Source: Streptococcus mitis (lineage in GTDB: Bacteria > Bacillota > Bacilli > Lactobacillales > Streptococcaceae). Taken from it: 60,728 nt of DNA. The position numbers were made by a program, and so were the translations under genes. This document shows, in pieces, positions 39,142 through 47,959 of this stretch. The notes under the pieces are model-generated. The model was not told the origin of the DNA. It was given only the letters and a program-made list of their open reading frames with translations, and ran no database searches. Position 1 is the stretch's first letter. Each line of letters opens with the position of its first letter. The stretch covers positions 1 through 60,728 of the forward strand of contig NZ_JPFW01000010.1 in assembly GCF_000722705.1 (NCBI RefSeq). The letters are read 5' to 3'.

Positions 39142-39914
39142 TATTTCAATCGATAGGTTTTTCTTGGTTTCTTTTTAGGCACTCGTTTGAGTCCAACTTC
39201 TTCTACATATTCTCCGTATTTTACAAGAAAGTTATTACTGACGATTGGACGACCTGGGTTGATGAGATTAACCAGTTCGGTTCCCTCGTAGACAGTGAAC
39301 TCCTCCTCTAGCAGATAGAGGAAGGTCGGGTTCCAGTCGAGACGCCCTTGAATTCGTTTGATGGATTCTTGGATAATAGCATAATGATCAAAAGCGAAGG
39401 CTTGCTCCCCCAACTCTACTCCCTCTAGGTAGCATTTGCCTGTCTGAAAATCGACATCTACGAAAACGACATCCTTGGCATCGTCTCCTGCTTGAACCAG
39501 CTCTAATGCACGACTAGGCAGATAAACCAAGTGGGCAATGGTCACCGTCCAGCCCCGTGGGTCACGGCCGGGGGTCGATACGGTCATCAATTGCTCAATT
39601 TTTTCCAAAGGAAGATCGAGATTAACTTCTTCTCTCACCTCACGCTGACAGGCATGCGCAGCATCTTCGCCCTTGTCCATAAAGCCTCCAACTAGCGCTA
39701 AACAATTTTGATATGGATGAGCCTTGCGACGAATTAATAAAAGCTTTATCTTTCCTTCAACAAAGCAGTAGGCTACCATATCCACCGTCACACTTGGTTT
39801 TTCGTATTGAGGGAGTTCCTGCTTGTAGTACCAATCCAAAAACTCCTCCTGACTGGCATGGATTTCAAAATATTCTCTTTCCGTCATCCCTGCTGGAATC
39901 ATCGTGTCCGTCAT
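39141..39914 (-). CDS. Nudix-domain protein, NrtR-like regulator of NAD metabolism
   Basis: 257 aa. N-terminal Nudix fold with box GGFMDKGEDAAHACQREVREEVN (Gx5Ex7REVxEE retained), followed by a C-terminal winged-helix-like part with a very basic tail (KRVPKKKPRKTYRLK). That domain order and the operon with nadR and pnuC point to NrtR, an ADP-ribose-responsive repressor; a Nudix hydrolase is the alternative. It follows pnuC after one base. Confidence 0.75.
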   Translation of the reverse strand: MTDTMIPAGMTEREYFEIHASQEEFLDWYYKQELPQYEKPSVTVDMVAYCFVEGKIKLLLIRRKAHPYQNCLALVGGFMDKGEDAAHACQREVREEVNLDLPLEKIEQLMTVSTPGRDPRGWTVTIAHLVYLPSRALELVQAGDDAKDVVFVDVDFQTGKCYLEGVELGEQAFAFDHYAIIQESIKRIQGRLDWNPTFLYLLEEEFTVYEGTELVNLINPGRPIVSNNFLVKYGEYVEEVGLKRVPKKKPRKTYRLK

Positions 39915-39915
39915 T

Positions 39916-40695
39916 TTATGCCTCCTTACGAACTGCCTTGGTCCATTGGTACCAACCTACTAGACTATTGAGAGTGTAAACCCAGTACATCCCTTGAATA
40001 TGGATATTTTCACCCCACCAGAGGTAAATACTAAAGAGATTGGTTGCAATCCAGAAAATCCATTGCTCACGGTAGAGACGTGTCATCAAGAGCTGACCAA
40101 CACCATTGGTCGCATCGGTAACACTATCACGGAAAGGGCGAGCACTATGGATACTTTGGTAAGCCAAGCCCATACCAATCCAGATGATAGCAGTCAAGGC
40201 CAAGTACTTGAACCAGTCAAGCACAGATAATTTCTTAGCTTCAAAGTGAGATTCTTCTACTTTTCCTTGATCATTGATACGATTGGACAGCCAAGCATAG
40301 AGACCAATCGGCTGCATGACAAAGAAGTAAACGGTCGTCAAAACTTCACCATAAAAAGTTGCATTCATGACCAAAATCAAATAGATAGCAGAGTTAATGG
40401 CCCCAAAGAGATAATTACTTGCACGCCCTTCTGCTACCAAGATGACACAGACAATCCCAGTCCAAGATGCAAACAAGCTCATCCAGTCATGACTTTCTGT
40501 ATTTTGCGTGAATTCTAAGATCAAAGGAACACTTGACAAGGCGATGAGATACAACCACTGGAAGAGACTACGGCCTACAAAGAGATCTTTCCAGAGCAGA
40601 TGCATAATTCCTCCAAAACCGATCTTGCGGGCTTCTGCATGGACATTTTTAAAGTTTTCGATAAATTGTGTGATTTTTTCAGTTAGTTTTTTCAT
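39916..40695 (-). CDS. pnuC: Nicotinamide riboside transporter PnuC
   Basis: 259 aa with seven to eight hydrophobic helices; PIGLYAWLSNR and the C-terminal WGENIHIQGMYWVYTLNSLVGWYQW are typical of PnuC. It imports nicotinamide riboside, which NadR then phosphorylates and traps. Between nadR and the Nudix gene in one operon. Confidence 0.88.
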   Translation of the reverse strand: MKKLTEKITQFIENFKNVHAEARKIGFGGIMHLLWKDLFVGRSLFQWLYLIALSSVPLILEFTQNTESHDWMSLFASWTGIVCVILVAEGRASNYLFGAINSAIYLILVMNATFYGEVLTTVYFFVMQPIGLYAWLSNRINDQGKVEESHFEAKKLSVLDWFKYLALTAIIWIGMGLAYQSIHSARPFRDSVTDATNGVGQLLMTRLYREQWIFWIATNLFSIYLWWGENIHIQGMYWVYTLNSLVGWYQWTKAVRKEA

Positions 40696-40704
40696 AATTT
40701 TCTC

Positions 40705-41763
40705 CTAATCTGCTTGGTAAATGGCATCAATAGCCACTTTTGCTGCTTCATAATTTCCTAGGTAATCCTCAGCTAGATAAACTAGTGGAATGGTGGTTAA
40801 ATATCGCTCTCTCATCTGATCCAAATGCTGGGAAAAACTATGACGAATATGGTCTTCTGCCATGGTCATATCTCTAAATCCGTCATTGACATAGGAGCCG
40901 ACAGGCTGCACAAAGAGAATCAAGTCCCATTTCTCCTTAGCCAAGATCGAGACAAAAAGGTTATCGAAGGTCTCCCCTGATAAGTCCTCTTGATCCTCAG
41001 TCTCCATATAATAATCATAGTAGCCCTTGGTTACTATGGAGTTAGTATCGGCTATCACTAGACCTCGATTGGCATTGCTATCGATTAACTTTGAGGTCTG
41101 GTCGTACTGCCCCAAGAGCAGATAATAGTAATCCTTTGGAGTCAATTCATCATCACGGACGTTATTTTTAATCTGGTACTCACGCGCGTATTCCAGACTA
41201 ACGGGCGCATCATAATATCTGGCCAAATCTTTGGCTAGAGTGGTCTTCCCATTACTGGCACTTCCCATAATCAACACTTTCTTGGTAAACTGACGACGGA
41301 AGGGTTGAGCAATATATTTCCAATATTTGCTTGGATTTTCTCGAATCATAGTCGCTGAGATACCAAACTTTCTTTCTTGCAGAACAGTCTCAAAGCCACG
41401 ATTAGATAATTCTTGCTGGTAGTTTGCTTCTCCCACAAAGAAAATTAGTTCTTGATGGTTTTCATCATAGGAAATCTCTGCTAACATTTGGTTCAACCAC
41501 TCCTGCCAGCCCATAGGGTAACGGGGAAGATTGGTTTCATCTAACTTACAGACAGAGATTAACTCATCATCCCGAAAAGCCTCTCGAATATAGCGAAACC
41601 TTTTTTGCAATGTTAAACCTACCTGCTCCCCTCGGTCTTCCTCATAACCTGAAACGACTACCCAGACCTGATCACACTGACGCTTCGCTCGCTGGATCAG
41701 ATCAATATGACCTTGATGAAGCGGAGCAAAGGTTCCAAATACCACTGCTGTTTTCTTTTTCAT
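40705..41763 (-). CDS. nadR: Bifunctional NMN adenylyltransferase / ribosylnicotinamide kinase NadR
   Basis: 352 aa. The N-terminal nucleotidyltransferase has VFGTFAPLHQGHIDLI (HxGH), and the C-terminal kinase has the P-loop GSASNGKTTLAKDL at about 165-178. It converts imported nicotinamide riboside to NMN and then NAD. There is no N-terminal HTH as in the enterobacterial protein, so regulation is left to the NrtR-like gene. First gene of the operon. Confidence 0.92.
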   Translation of the reverse strand: MKKKTAVVFGTFAPLHQGHIDLIQRAKRQCDQVWVVVSGYEEDRGEQVGLTLQKRFRYIREAFRDDELISVCKLDETNLPRYPMGWQEWLNQMLAEISYDENHQELIFFVGEANYQQELSNRGFETVLQERKFGISATMIRENPSKYWKYIAQPFRRQFTKKVLIMGSASNGKTTLAKDLARYYDAPVSLEYAREYQIKNNVRDDELTPKDYYYLLLGQYDQTSKLIDSNANRGLVIADTNSIVTKGYYDYYMETEDQEDLSGETFDNLFVSILAKEKWDLILFVQPVGSYVNDGFRDMTMAEDHIRHSFSQHLDQMRERYLTTIPLVYLAEDYLGNYEAAKVAIDAIYQAD

Positions 41764-41789
41764 AAACGTGTAACCTTTTTATTGTTTTT

Positions 41790-41856
41790 AATATTTTTGT
41801 TATCTATGTTTTTATTATAAACTATATTTTATTTTGTCAAGAGTTTTTTATTGTTT
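41790..41856 (-). promoter_or_regulatory. Promoter region of nadR-pnuC-nudix with repeated AACAATAAAAA
   Basis: Minus strand TTGACA (41835-41840) with TAATAA at 17 bases or TATAAT (41814-41819) at 15 bases. AAAAACAATAAAAA occurs twice, once on each side of the promoter (about 41777-41791 and 41843-41857), and GTTTATAATAAAAAC is a partial palindrome over the -10 box. These are candidate operator sites. Confidence 0.45.
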
Positions 41857-41877
41857 TTTATAAAAAAGTAGCAAAAA

Positions 41878-41904
41878 AGAGAATCAAGATTGCTCCTGAT
41901 TCTC
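41878..41904 (-). terminator. Terminator of ctsR-clpC
   Basis: Minus strand GAGAATCAGGAGCAATC / GATTCTC hairpin followed by TTTTTT. Confidence 0.8.
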
Positions 41905-41909
41905 CATTT

Positions 41910-44342
41910 TTATGCAATATCAAATTTTAACTGGCCTGCTTTGACACCAATCTTAAGTGTACTACCTGCCACTAATTCTCCCTTGAGAAGAAGTTCTGCT
42001 AACTTATCTTCCACTTCTGTTTGCAGGGTTCTGCGAAGTGGACGAGCTCCCATCTCTGGGTCATATCCTTGATTTGCCAACAATTTCAGAGCTGAAGCTT
42101 GTAATTTCAAGTCAATGCCTTTTTCAGCCAAACTTGCCACTAAAGGTTTAACCATAATCTTCACCACTTCCTGCATATGGTCGCTAGACAGGCTATGGAA
42201 GACCACCTTTTCATCAATACGGTTAATGAATTCCGGTCTATAAGCCTTTTTCAGCTCTTCAAACATGCGTTTTTCCATATTCTCTTGGTCAAAACGAATA
42301 TCCTTAGCTCCAAAGCCGACGGTTTTATCATCACGAAGGGCTGTCGCACCAAGGTTTGACGTCATGATAATAATGGTGTTTGAGAAGTCAACCTTGCGCC
42401 CCTTGCTATCTGTCAAGACACCATCATCCAAGACCTGCAAGAGAACATTAAAGATATCTGGGTGGGCCTTCTCTACCTCGTCAAAAAGGAGAACGGAATA
42501 TGGTTTGTTGCGAACCTTCTCGGTCAACTCCCCACCTTCTTCATAACCCACATAGCCTGGAGGAGCTCCGTTGAGACGGCTAGCTGCAAATTTCTCCATA
42601 TACTCACTCATATCAAAGCGGATAAGGGCTGATTCGTCATCAAAGAGAACTTCTGCCAGAGCCTTGGCCAATTCGGTCTTACCGACACCTGTCGGCCCTA
42701 GGAACATAAAGGAACCAATCGGACGTTTGTGACTGCGAATTCCTGACTGGTTGCGGCGAATGGCACGACTAATGCTTGATACAGCTTGATCTTGACCGAT
42801 GACACGTTTGTGCAATTCAGCTTCCAAATTCAAGTATTTCTTGGCATCCGTTTGGGTCAGTTTTTGAACTGGAATACCTGACAAGCGACTCAAGGTAGTC
42901 AAAATATCAGACTCTGTCACCAAGTCTTTATATACTGGGACTTCCTCTTCTTTAGCGATTAGCTGGGCTGCCTGTTTCCACTTACCATCCATCAGGGCCT
43001 TGTCAGCTGAACTCAAGCCAGAATCGTCTGCTTTTACATGCTTTGACTTATTTTGCACTGTTGCTGCTGCTTCATCCAAGAGATCAATAGCAGAGTCTGG
43101 CAAGTGACGACTAGTCAAGTAACGATGGGCCATCTTAACCGCTGTTTCAACCGCTTCATCTGTGATTTGTACACGGTGATGTTTCTCATAAGTAGCTTTC
43201 AAACCTTGCAAGATGGTCATGCTGTCTGCCACACTTGGTTCTTCAATCGTCACTTTGGCGAAACGACGAGAAAGGGCTGCATCTTTTTCGATATGTTTTT
43301 GGTATTCTTCCTGAGTGGTGGCACCAACCGTTCTCAAAGTTCCACGCGCCAAGGCTGGCTTCAAGATATTGGCCGCATCCAGAGTTGAGTCAATTCCACT
43401 ACCAGAACCCATGATGGTATGAAGTTCATCGATAAAGAGGATGACTTGGCCATCTTCTTCAATATCCTTGATGATATTATTCATGCGTTCTTCAAAGTCA
43501 CCACGGAAGCGTGTCCCTGCCACGACATTCATCAAATCAAGCTCTAACACGCGCATCTTAGCCATTTCCGCAGGTACATCACCACTAGCAATACGCTGAG
43601 CGAGCCCAAGCGCCAAGGCTGTTTTCCCGACACCAGCATCCCCAACCAAGACAGGATTATTCTTGGTTTTACGGCTCAAGATTTGAATCATACGCGAGAT
43701 TTCCTTATCCCGACCGATGACTGGTTCTAACTTGCCAGAACGCGCTTGCTCTGTCAAATCATGCGTATAGTCCTCGAGACCACCACTCGGAGTCTGGGGC
43801 ATGCCCATCATGTTAGCCATAGAATTTTGCTTATCAGCTACTGTACGATGGCGTTGGCGTAAAGCCTTGAGATCTTCACGAGTCCAGCCTGCATGTTCTT
43901 CCAGATTTCGACGAAGGGCAGCAATCTTGACCTGATCTTTCTTGTCTTCATAAGAAAAACCAGCTCTCTCCAAGATACGAGTCGCCAAGGCATTGCCATC
44001 ATGCAAAATCGCATAAAGGACATGCTCTGTCCCTAGCACCTTAGCATGGACCACTGACGCTACATATTCTGCTTCATCAAAAAGAACCTGCAAACGATGG
44101 GAGAACGGCAATTCTGTAAAGGTTTCATCCTGTCTATAGTCCGTTTCAGTCAGTTCCAAAGCGACCTCTTCTAAACGATCCATCTCATATGGATAATCAT
44201 TTAAAGTCGCCCCTGCCACACTATAACTGTGATTGGACATGGCAATCAACAAGTGCCAAGACTCTAGATAACGAGCTCCAAAATGGCCAGCAACCATGTA
44301 GGCACTTTCGATACATTCATTCAATGCTTTTGAATAGTTCAT
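41910..44342 (-). CDS. clpC: ATP-dependent protease ATPase subunit ClpC
   Basis: 810 aa Hsp100 ATPase. Clp N-domain, first AAA module with Walker A GDAGVGKTAL near 230 and VILFIDELHTIMGSG, short middle coiled-coil, second AAA module with GPTGVGKTELAKAL near 550, and the sensor-2 region MGARPLRRTLQ. It unfolds substrates for ClpP. It follows ctsR after one base and is under CtsR control. Confidence 0.96.
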   Translation of the reverse strand: MNYSKALNECIESAYMVAGHFGARYLESWHLLIAMSNHSYSVAGATLNDYPYEMDRLEEVALELTETDYRQDETFTELPFSHRLQVLFDEAEYVASVVHAKVLGTEHVLYAILHDGNALATRILERAGFSYEDKKDQVKIAALRRNLEEHAGWTREDLKALRQRHRTVADKQNSMANMMGMPQTPSGGLEDYTHDLTEQARSGKLEPVIGRDKEISRMIQILSRKTKNNPVLVGDAGVGKTALALGLAQRIASGDVPAEMAKMRVLELDLMNVVAGTRFRGDFEERMNNIIKDIEEDGQVILFIDELHTIMGSGSGIDSTLDAANILKPALARGTLRTVGATTQEEYQKHIEKDAALSRRFAKVTIEEPSVADSMTILQGLKATYEKHHRVQITDEAVETAVKMAHRYLTSRHLPDSAIDLLDEAAATVQNKSKHVKADDSGLSSADKALMDGKWKQAAQLIAKEEEVPVYKDLVTESDILTTLSRLSGIPVQKLTQTDAKKYLNLEAELHKRVIGQDQAVSSISRAIRRNQSGIRSHKRPIGSFMFLGPTGVGKTELAKALAEVLFDDESALIRFDMSEYMEKFAASRLNGAPPGYVGYEEGGELTEKVRNKPYSVLLFDEVEKAHPDIFNVLLQVLDDGVLTDSKGRKVDFSNTIIIMTSNLGATALRDDKTVGFGAKDIRFDQENMEKRMFEELKKAYRPEFINRIDEKVVFHSLSSDHMQEVVKIMVKPLVASLAEKGIDLKLQASALKLLANQGYDPEMGARPLRRTLQTEVEDKLAELLLKGELVAGSTLKIGVKAGQLKFDIA

Positions 44343-44343
44343 C

Positions 44344-44802
44344 TTACTTCCCTTTTCTATCTACCTCTTGTATGACCTGTCGTAGCATATTAGCACGAAC
44401 AACTGGAGCTTCTTCTCCTAGAACCCGATCCAAAGCTACTACCACCAGCAAATTCATCTCCTGCTTGGTCATCAATTCCTGCTCAACCAAAAGCTGTAGA
44501 ATATCTTCATAAATTTCTTGACTGACCCGCTCACCAATTGAGTAAAGCAAATCGCGGAGCATTTCATGATGACTAGAAAACTCAATCCGTCCTATACGAA
44601 TGTAGCCTCCGCCACCACGCTTACTTTCAACCAAGTAGCCTCTACTTTCAGTAAAGCGTGTCTTGATCACATAGTTAATCTGACTAGGAACAACCTGAAA
44701 GGTATCTGCCAACTGACTCCGTTGCAACTCCACAATACCAGATTGATCTAAAATCGCCTTGATGTAGGCTTCAATATGATCCGATGTATTTTTAAATCTC
44801 AT
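44344..44802 (-). CDS. ctsR: Heat-shock repressor CtsR
   Basis: 152 aa. Winged HTH (QRSQLADTFQVVPSQINYVIKTRF) with the glycine-rich wing ESKRGGGGYIRIGRI that acts as the temperature sensor in this family, then the dimerisation domain. It represses clp genes at normal temperature. Start shortly after GGTGGG; operator directly upstream. Confidence 0.96.
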   Translation of the reverse strand: MRFKNTSDHIEAYIKAILDQSGIVELQRSQLADTFQVVPSQINYVIKTRFTESRGYLVESKRGGGGYIRIGRIEFSSHHEMLRDLLYSIGERVSQEIYEDILQLLVEQELMTKQEMNLLVVVALDRVLGEEAPVVRANMLRQVIQEVDRKGK

Positions 44803-44827
44803 TACAAACCCACCTCTCTCTTTGAAC

Positions 44828-44850
44828 CTTGACTATCTTTGACTATTATA
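44828..44850 (-). promoter_or_regulatory. CtsR operator over the ctsR-clpC promoter
   Basis: Minus strand TATAAT (44845-44850) is followed by AGTCAAAGATAGTCAAG, matching the direct repeat of the CtsR consensus (A/G)GTCAAANAN(A/G)GTCAAA. Autoregulation is expected. Confidence 0.85.
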
Positions 44851-44920
44851 CCGAAATTTTCTCATTTTTAAAAGAAAAAGGGCGCTGGTAAAGGATAATC
44901 TTCACCAACTCCCTATTTTT

Positions 44921-45649
44921 CTACTTATCTAAGCCTAATTCTGCCAAGATTTGACGTTTATAGGCAATCTTTTGGACTTCCTTGTCCTCATCTCCAGACC
45001 AATCTAGTTTAATTTCTGAAACAATCTGCCCAGGGCGGTTTTTCAGAATATAGATGCGGTCGCTGAGATTAAGGGCCTCTTCGATACTATGCGTGATGAT
45101 CAGGGTCGTTAGTTGCAACTGCCTGTGAATCTCAAGGTACCAAGCATGGAGTTCCATCTTGGTCATCTCATCCAAGGCGCTAAAGGCCTCATCCAAGAGA
45201 AAGAGCTTGTGACCGAAAAGGTAGGTCCTGAGCAAGGCCACACGCTGACGCATCCCTCCACTGAGTTCGTGAGGATATTTGTCCCGTACAGCTGTCAACT
45301 GGAAGGTCGCAAGGATTTCATCCGCTCGGGCAATAGCTTCCGCCTTATCCACTTTTTGAATCAAGAGGGGCAGAATAATATTGCCTAGCACAGTCTTGTG
45401 CTCCAAGAGTAGATCCTTTTGCAACATATAACTCACGCGCCCCTTAGGATTTTCTTCACCATCCAGAACAATTCGCCCTGACTGGACTTCTAAAATCCCA
45501 GCGATTAGATTAAAGAGAGTGGTTTTTCCAACACCACTTGGGCCCAGAATAGAAACTACTTCACCTGAAGTGACTTTCAGATTGATGTCCTCTAAAATCC
45601 TCTCCTGACCATAGGCATAACTGACGTGTTCTAGTCTTATTTCTGTCAT
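44921..45649 (-). CDS. ABC transporter ATP-binding protein for thiamine precursor (ThiZ-like)
   Basis: 242 aa. Walker A GPSGVGKTTL, signature LSGGMRQRVAL, Walker B KLFLLDEAFSALD, switch His in IITHSIEEAL. It starts at the last base of the substrate-binding gene. The TPP riboswitch at the head of the operon indicates transport of a thiamine pyrimidine precursor. Confidence 0.88.
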   Translation of the reverse strand: MTEIRLEHVSYAYGQERILEDINLKVTSGEVVSILGPSGVGKTTLFNLIAGILEVQSGRIVLDGEENPKGRVSYMLQKDLLLEHKTVLGNIILPLLIQKVDKAEAIARADEILATFQLTAVRDKYPHELSGGMRQRVALLRTYLFGHKLFLLDEAFSALDEMTKMELHAWYLEIHRQLQLTTLIITHSIEEALNLSDRIYILKNRPGQIVSEIKLDWSGDEDKEVQKIAYKRQILAELGLDK

Positions 45650-46656
45650 TATTTCACAAATTCATTGGTGAAGCCTTTGTCTGTCAAGTCTTCTTTAAGG
45701 ATACCATTTTCTTTATCCCATTTGTAGAAGGCATTCCAGCGAGCTGCATCAAATTGACCCCATTTTTCCTTGTCGCTTGCGTATTCTTTTGACAAGTATT
45801 TTTGAGATTCGATGACAAAGTCACGTTTTTCCTGAAGTTCAGGTGCGTTCTTGATGAGGATATCAGCTGCTTCTTCTGGATGCTCCATAGCATATTGGTA
45901 ACCTTTTTTGATAGCTTGGATGACTTTGCGAGCTTCTTCTTTGTTGTCTTTAAGGTAGTCGTTGTTTGCGATGATAACTGGCGAGTAGTAATCAAATTCC
46001 TTGACGTAGTCTTTCAAGTACATGAAGTTAGCCTCTACGCCTTGAGATTTTGCAAGAATACCATCCCAACCGTAGTAGATCCATGCAGTATCAAATACTC
46101 CATTAGCAATCGGTGTGATAGAGTTTGAGTCGTTATTTGGTACTTTTTCAACTTTTTCAAAATCCCCACCTTGAGATTCTACTAAAGTTTTCAACATAGC
46201 TAATTCAGTTGGGTCATTCCATGTCCCGTATTTCTTACCAACCAAGTCTTTTGGACTAGCTACATTGTCAGATTTACGAGAGATGATTCCTGATGTATTG
46301 TGTTCAACAATAGCTGCAACAGCAGTGATTCCTGCTCCTTTTTCCAATTTCTTAGCCATGTAGTCTTGGAAATACACTGCAAATGGTGCCTTACCATTAA
46401 TAACCAAGTCAGAAGAACTTTCTTCTGGTGGAAGTTTCAAGTCCACATCCACTCCAGCTTCCTTGAAGTATCCTTTTTCCTTAGCCACATAAAGCCCTGT
46501 GTGGTTGGTATTTGGTGTCCAGTCTAGGATAAAGTCAATTTTCTTGAGTTCTGCTTCTTTGTTGTCCTTAGAAGCAGTTCCTTGGCCACAAGCCACAAGT
46601 ACGACAGCTACAAAAGCCGTTACAAGCATTAAAAACACTTTCCATGTTTTTTTCAT
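45649..46656 (-). CDS. Thiamine precursor substrate-binding lipoprotein (ThiY/NMT1-like)
   Basis: About 335 aa. Signal peptide with lipobox VLVAC, then the NMT1/THI5-like domain starting KIDFILDWTPNTNHTGLYVAKEKGYF, which binds pyrimidine precursors such as formylaminopyrimidine in characterised members. The start at 46656 has AGAGGAAA upstream; an upstream reading to 46728 lacks one. Confidence 0.9.
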   Translation of the reverse strand: MKKTWKVFLMLVTAFVAVVLVACGQGTASKDNKEAELKKIDFILDWTPNTNHTGLYVAKEKGYFKEAGVDVDLKLPPEESSSDLVINGKAPFAVYFQDYMAKKLEKGAGITAVAAIVEHNTSGIISRKSDNVASPKDLVGKKYGTWNDPTELAMLKTLVESQGGDFEKVEKVPNNDSNSITPIANGVFDTAWIYYGWDGILAKSQGVEANFMYLKDYVKEFDYYSPVIIANNDYLKDNKEEARKVIQAIKKGYQYAMEHPEEAADILIKNAPELQEKRDFVIESQKYLSKEYASDKEKWGQFDAARWNAFYKWDKENGILKEDLTDKGFTNEFVK

Positions 46657-46693
46657 TTTGATTTCCTCTTTTCTTTTTTGAAACATCCTACTT

Positions 46694-47455
46694 CTACGAA
46701 CGTTTCCATTTAATAACATATTTTTCACTAATATCGACCAATTTCATACCAAGAAGGCTGATAATCGATACCAGAATAATAATGGCAAACATGGTATCAT
46801 ACTGAAACAGTTTCTTGGACTGAATCATGTAGACACCTAGACCCTCAAAGCCTCCCAACCACTCAGATACCACTGTTGTGATAAAGGCGTAGGAAACACT
46901 AACTCTCAGACCTGCATAAAAGTAAGGCAGGCTGACAGGGACTTTAAAATGCCACAGGATTTGCCAAGATTTGGCCCGCATTAGACTAAATAAGGTCAAC
47001 ATATCCTTGTCACAATGCCTAAAGCCGTCTAAAATACTGACAATGATAGGAAAGGTTGTCGTCAAGATAATCAAGACAATCTTGGGTAAAATCCCATAAC
47101 CTAGCCACAAGACCAGAATAGGAGCTATGGCAATGGTCGGAATGGTCTGAACAACCACCATCATAGGGTAAATCAGGTCATTGAGCCAAGTCAAACTATC
47201 CATAAGCACAGCCATGAGACAGGCAATCAAGACTCCCAAAACCAGCCCCAGTAAAGCCACTCTCAAGGTCGCCCAGCTATGGTGCCAGAGAAATTCTCTG
47301 TCACGAACAAAGGCCTGGAGAATTTCAAGAGGGGTAGGCAGTATAAACTTAGGAAGAAGTTTAAGCAATCCTGCTAACTGCCAGATTGACAAGACTCCGA
47401 GAAAACCCAATAGACTAATGTGTCGTCTCAGTATACTTTTCAAGTTTCTCATCAA
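46694..47455 (-). CDS. ABC transporter permease for thiamine precursor (ThiX-like)
   Basis: 253 aa with about six helices and the BPD-transport EAA-like segment SLMRAKSWQILWHFKVPVSLPYFYAGLRV. It pairs with the neighbouring ATPase and binding protein. It overlaps the 3' end of the thiamine-binding protein gene by about 40 bases. Confidence 0.88.
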   Translation of the reverse strand: MMRNLKSILRRHISLLGFLGVLSIWQLAGLLKLLPKFILPTPLEILQAFVRDREFLWHHSWATLRVALLGLVLGVLIACLMAVLMDSLTWLNDLIYPMMVVVQTIPTIAIAPILVLWLGYGILPKIVLIILTTTFPIIVSILDGFRHCDKDMLTLFSLMRAKSWQILWHFKVPVSLPYFYAGLRVSVSYAFITTVVSEWLGGFEGLGVYMIQSKKLFQYDTMFAIIILVSIISLLGMKLVDISEKYVIKWKRS

Positions 47456-47705
47456 TACTTAAAATCTCTCCTATATTTATTTTGACATTGGCAAAGACAT
47501 TATCTGCCTCATTCCCTGCCACTTCCAGTGCTTCTTTGAGAATGCGCATAAGCTCATCAAACTCCCCTTCCAAGACCGTTTCAAATGGTGTCACCACCAT
47601 GGTCACTTCTTGAGCTTGCAGATAAGCAATGACCTGATCGATAACAGCTATCCGATCAATCCCCTGTGCTAGGGGAAAAACTTGCAAGGCAATGCTTGCT
47701 TTCAT
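47415..47705 (-). CDS. Thiamine-binding protein, MTH1187/YkoF-like
   Basis: About 96 aa starting MKASIALQVFPLAQG, of the PF01910 thiamine-binding group. GAGGAGG precedes the start. As first gene behind the TPP riboswitch it fits a role in thiamine or precursor handling. Confidence 0.85.
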   Translation of the reverse strand: MKASIALQVFPLAQGIDRIAVIDQVIAYLQAQEVTMVVTPFETVLEGEFDELMRILKEALEVAGNEADNVFANVKINIGEILSIDEKLEKYTETTH

Positions 47706-47734
47706 AACAACCTCCTCTTCTCGTTTTCCTTTAA

Positions 47735-47770
47735 CAAAAAGAAAAACCTTTACCATACATGGAAAAGGTG
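47735..47770 (-). terminator. Riboswitch-controlled terminator
   Basis: Minus strand ACCTTTTCCAT / ATGGTAAAGGT hairpin followed by TTTTTCTTTTTG, between the TPP aptamer and the first gene. It is the likely expression platform. Confidence 0.8.
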
Positions 47771-47790
47771 CAGAATTAGACTAAGTATCG

Positions 47791-47866
47791 TTCCCTACGC
47801 TGGCATTACCCAGATCAAGTGCGGTCGAAGCTTAACACTTCCTCTCAGACTGTACACAGACTCCCA
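47791..47866 (-). promoter_or_regulatory. TPP (thi-box) riboswitch
   Basis: Minus strand shows the conserved parts in order: GGGAG, CTGAGAGGA, GACC, TGATCTGGGTAATGCCAGCG and TAGGGAA. It senses thiamine pyrophosphate and should switch off the transporter operon when TPP is abundant. Confidence 0.95.
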
Positions 47867-47882
47867 TATATTATATGGACAT

Positions 47883-47911
47883 ATGATAGCGCAAAACAAA
47901 AAGAATGTCAA
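47883..47911 (-). promoter_or_regulatory. Promoter of the thiamine-precursor transporter operon
   Basis: Minus strand TTGACA (47906-47911), 17 bases, TATCAT (47883-47888), just upstream of the riboswitch. Confidence 0.75.
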
Positions 47912-47959
47912 GGAAACTGCTTACAGAAAAGAGCAGGAAATTTTTCCTACTCCCATTTT

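Noticed and set aside
39141-39914. Simple house-cleaning Nudix hydrolase
   Set aside because: Not fully excluded, but the basic C-terminal region and operon with nadR-pnuC fit an NrtR-like regulator better.
41910-44342. Possible ClpB or ClpE instead of ClpC
   Set aside because: Short middle domain, Clp N-domain repeats and the ctsR partner fit ClpC.
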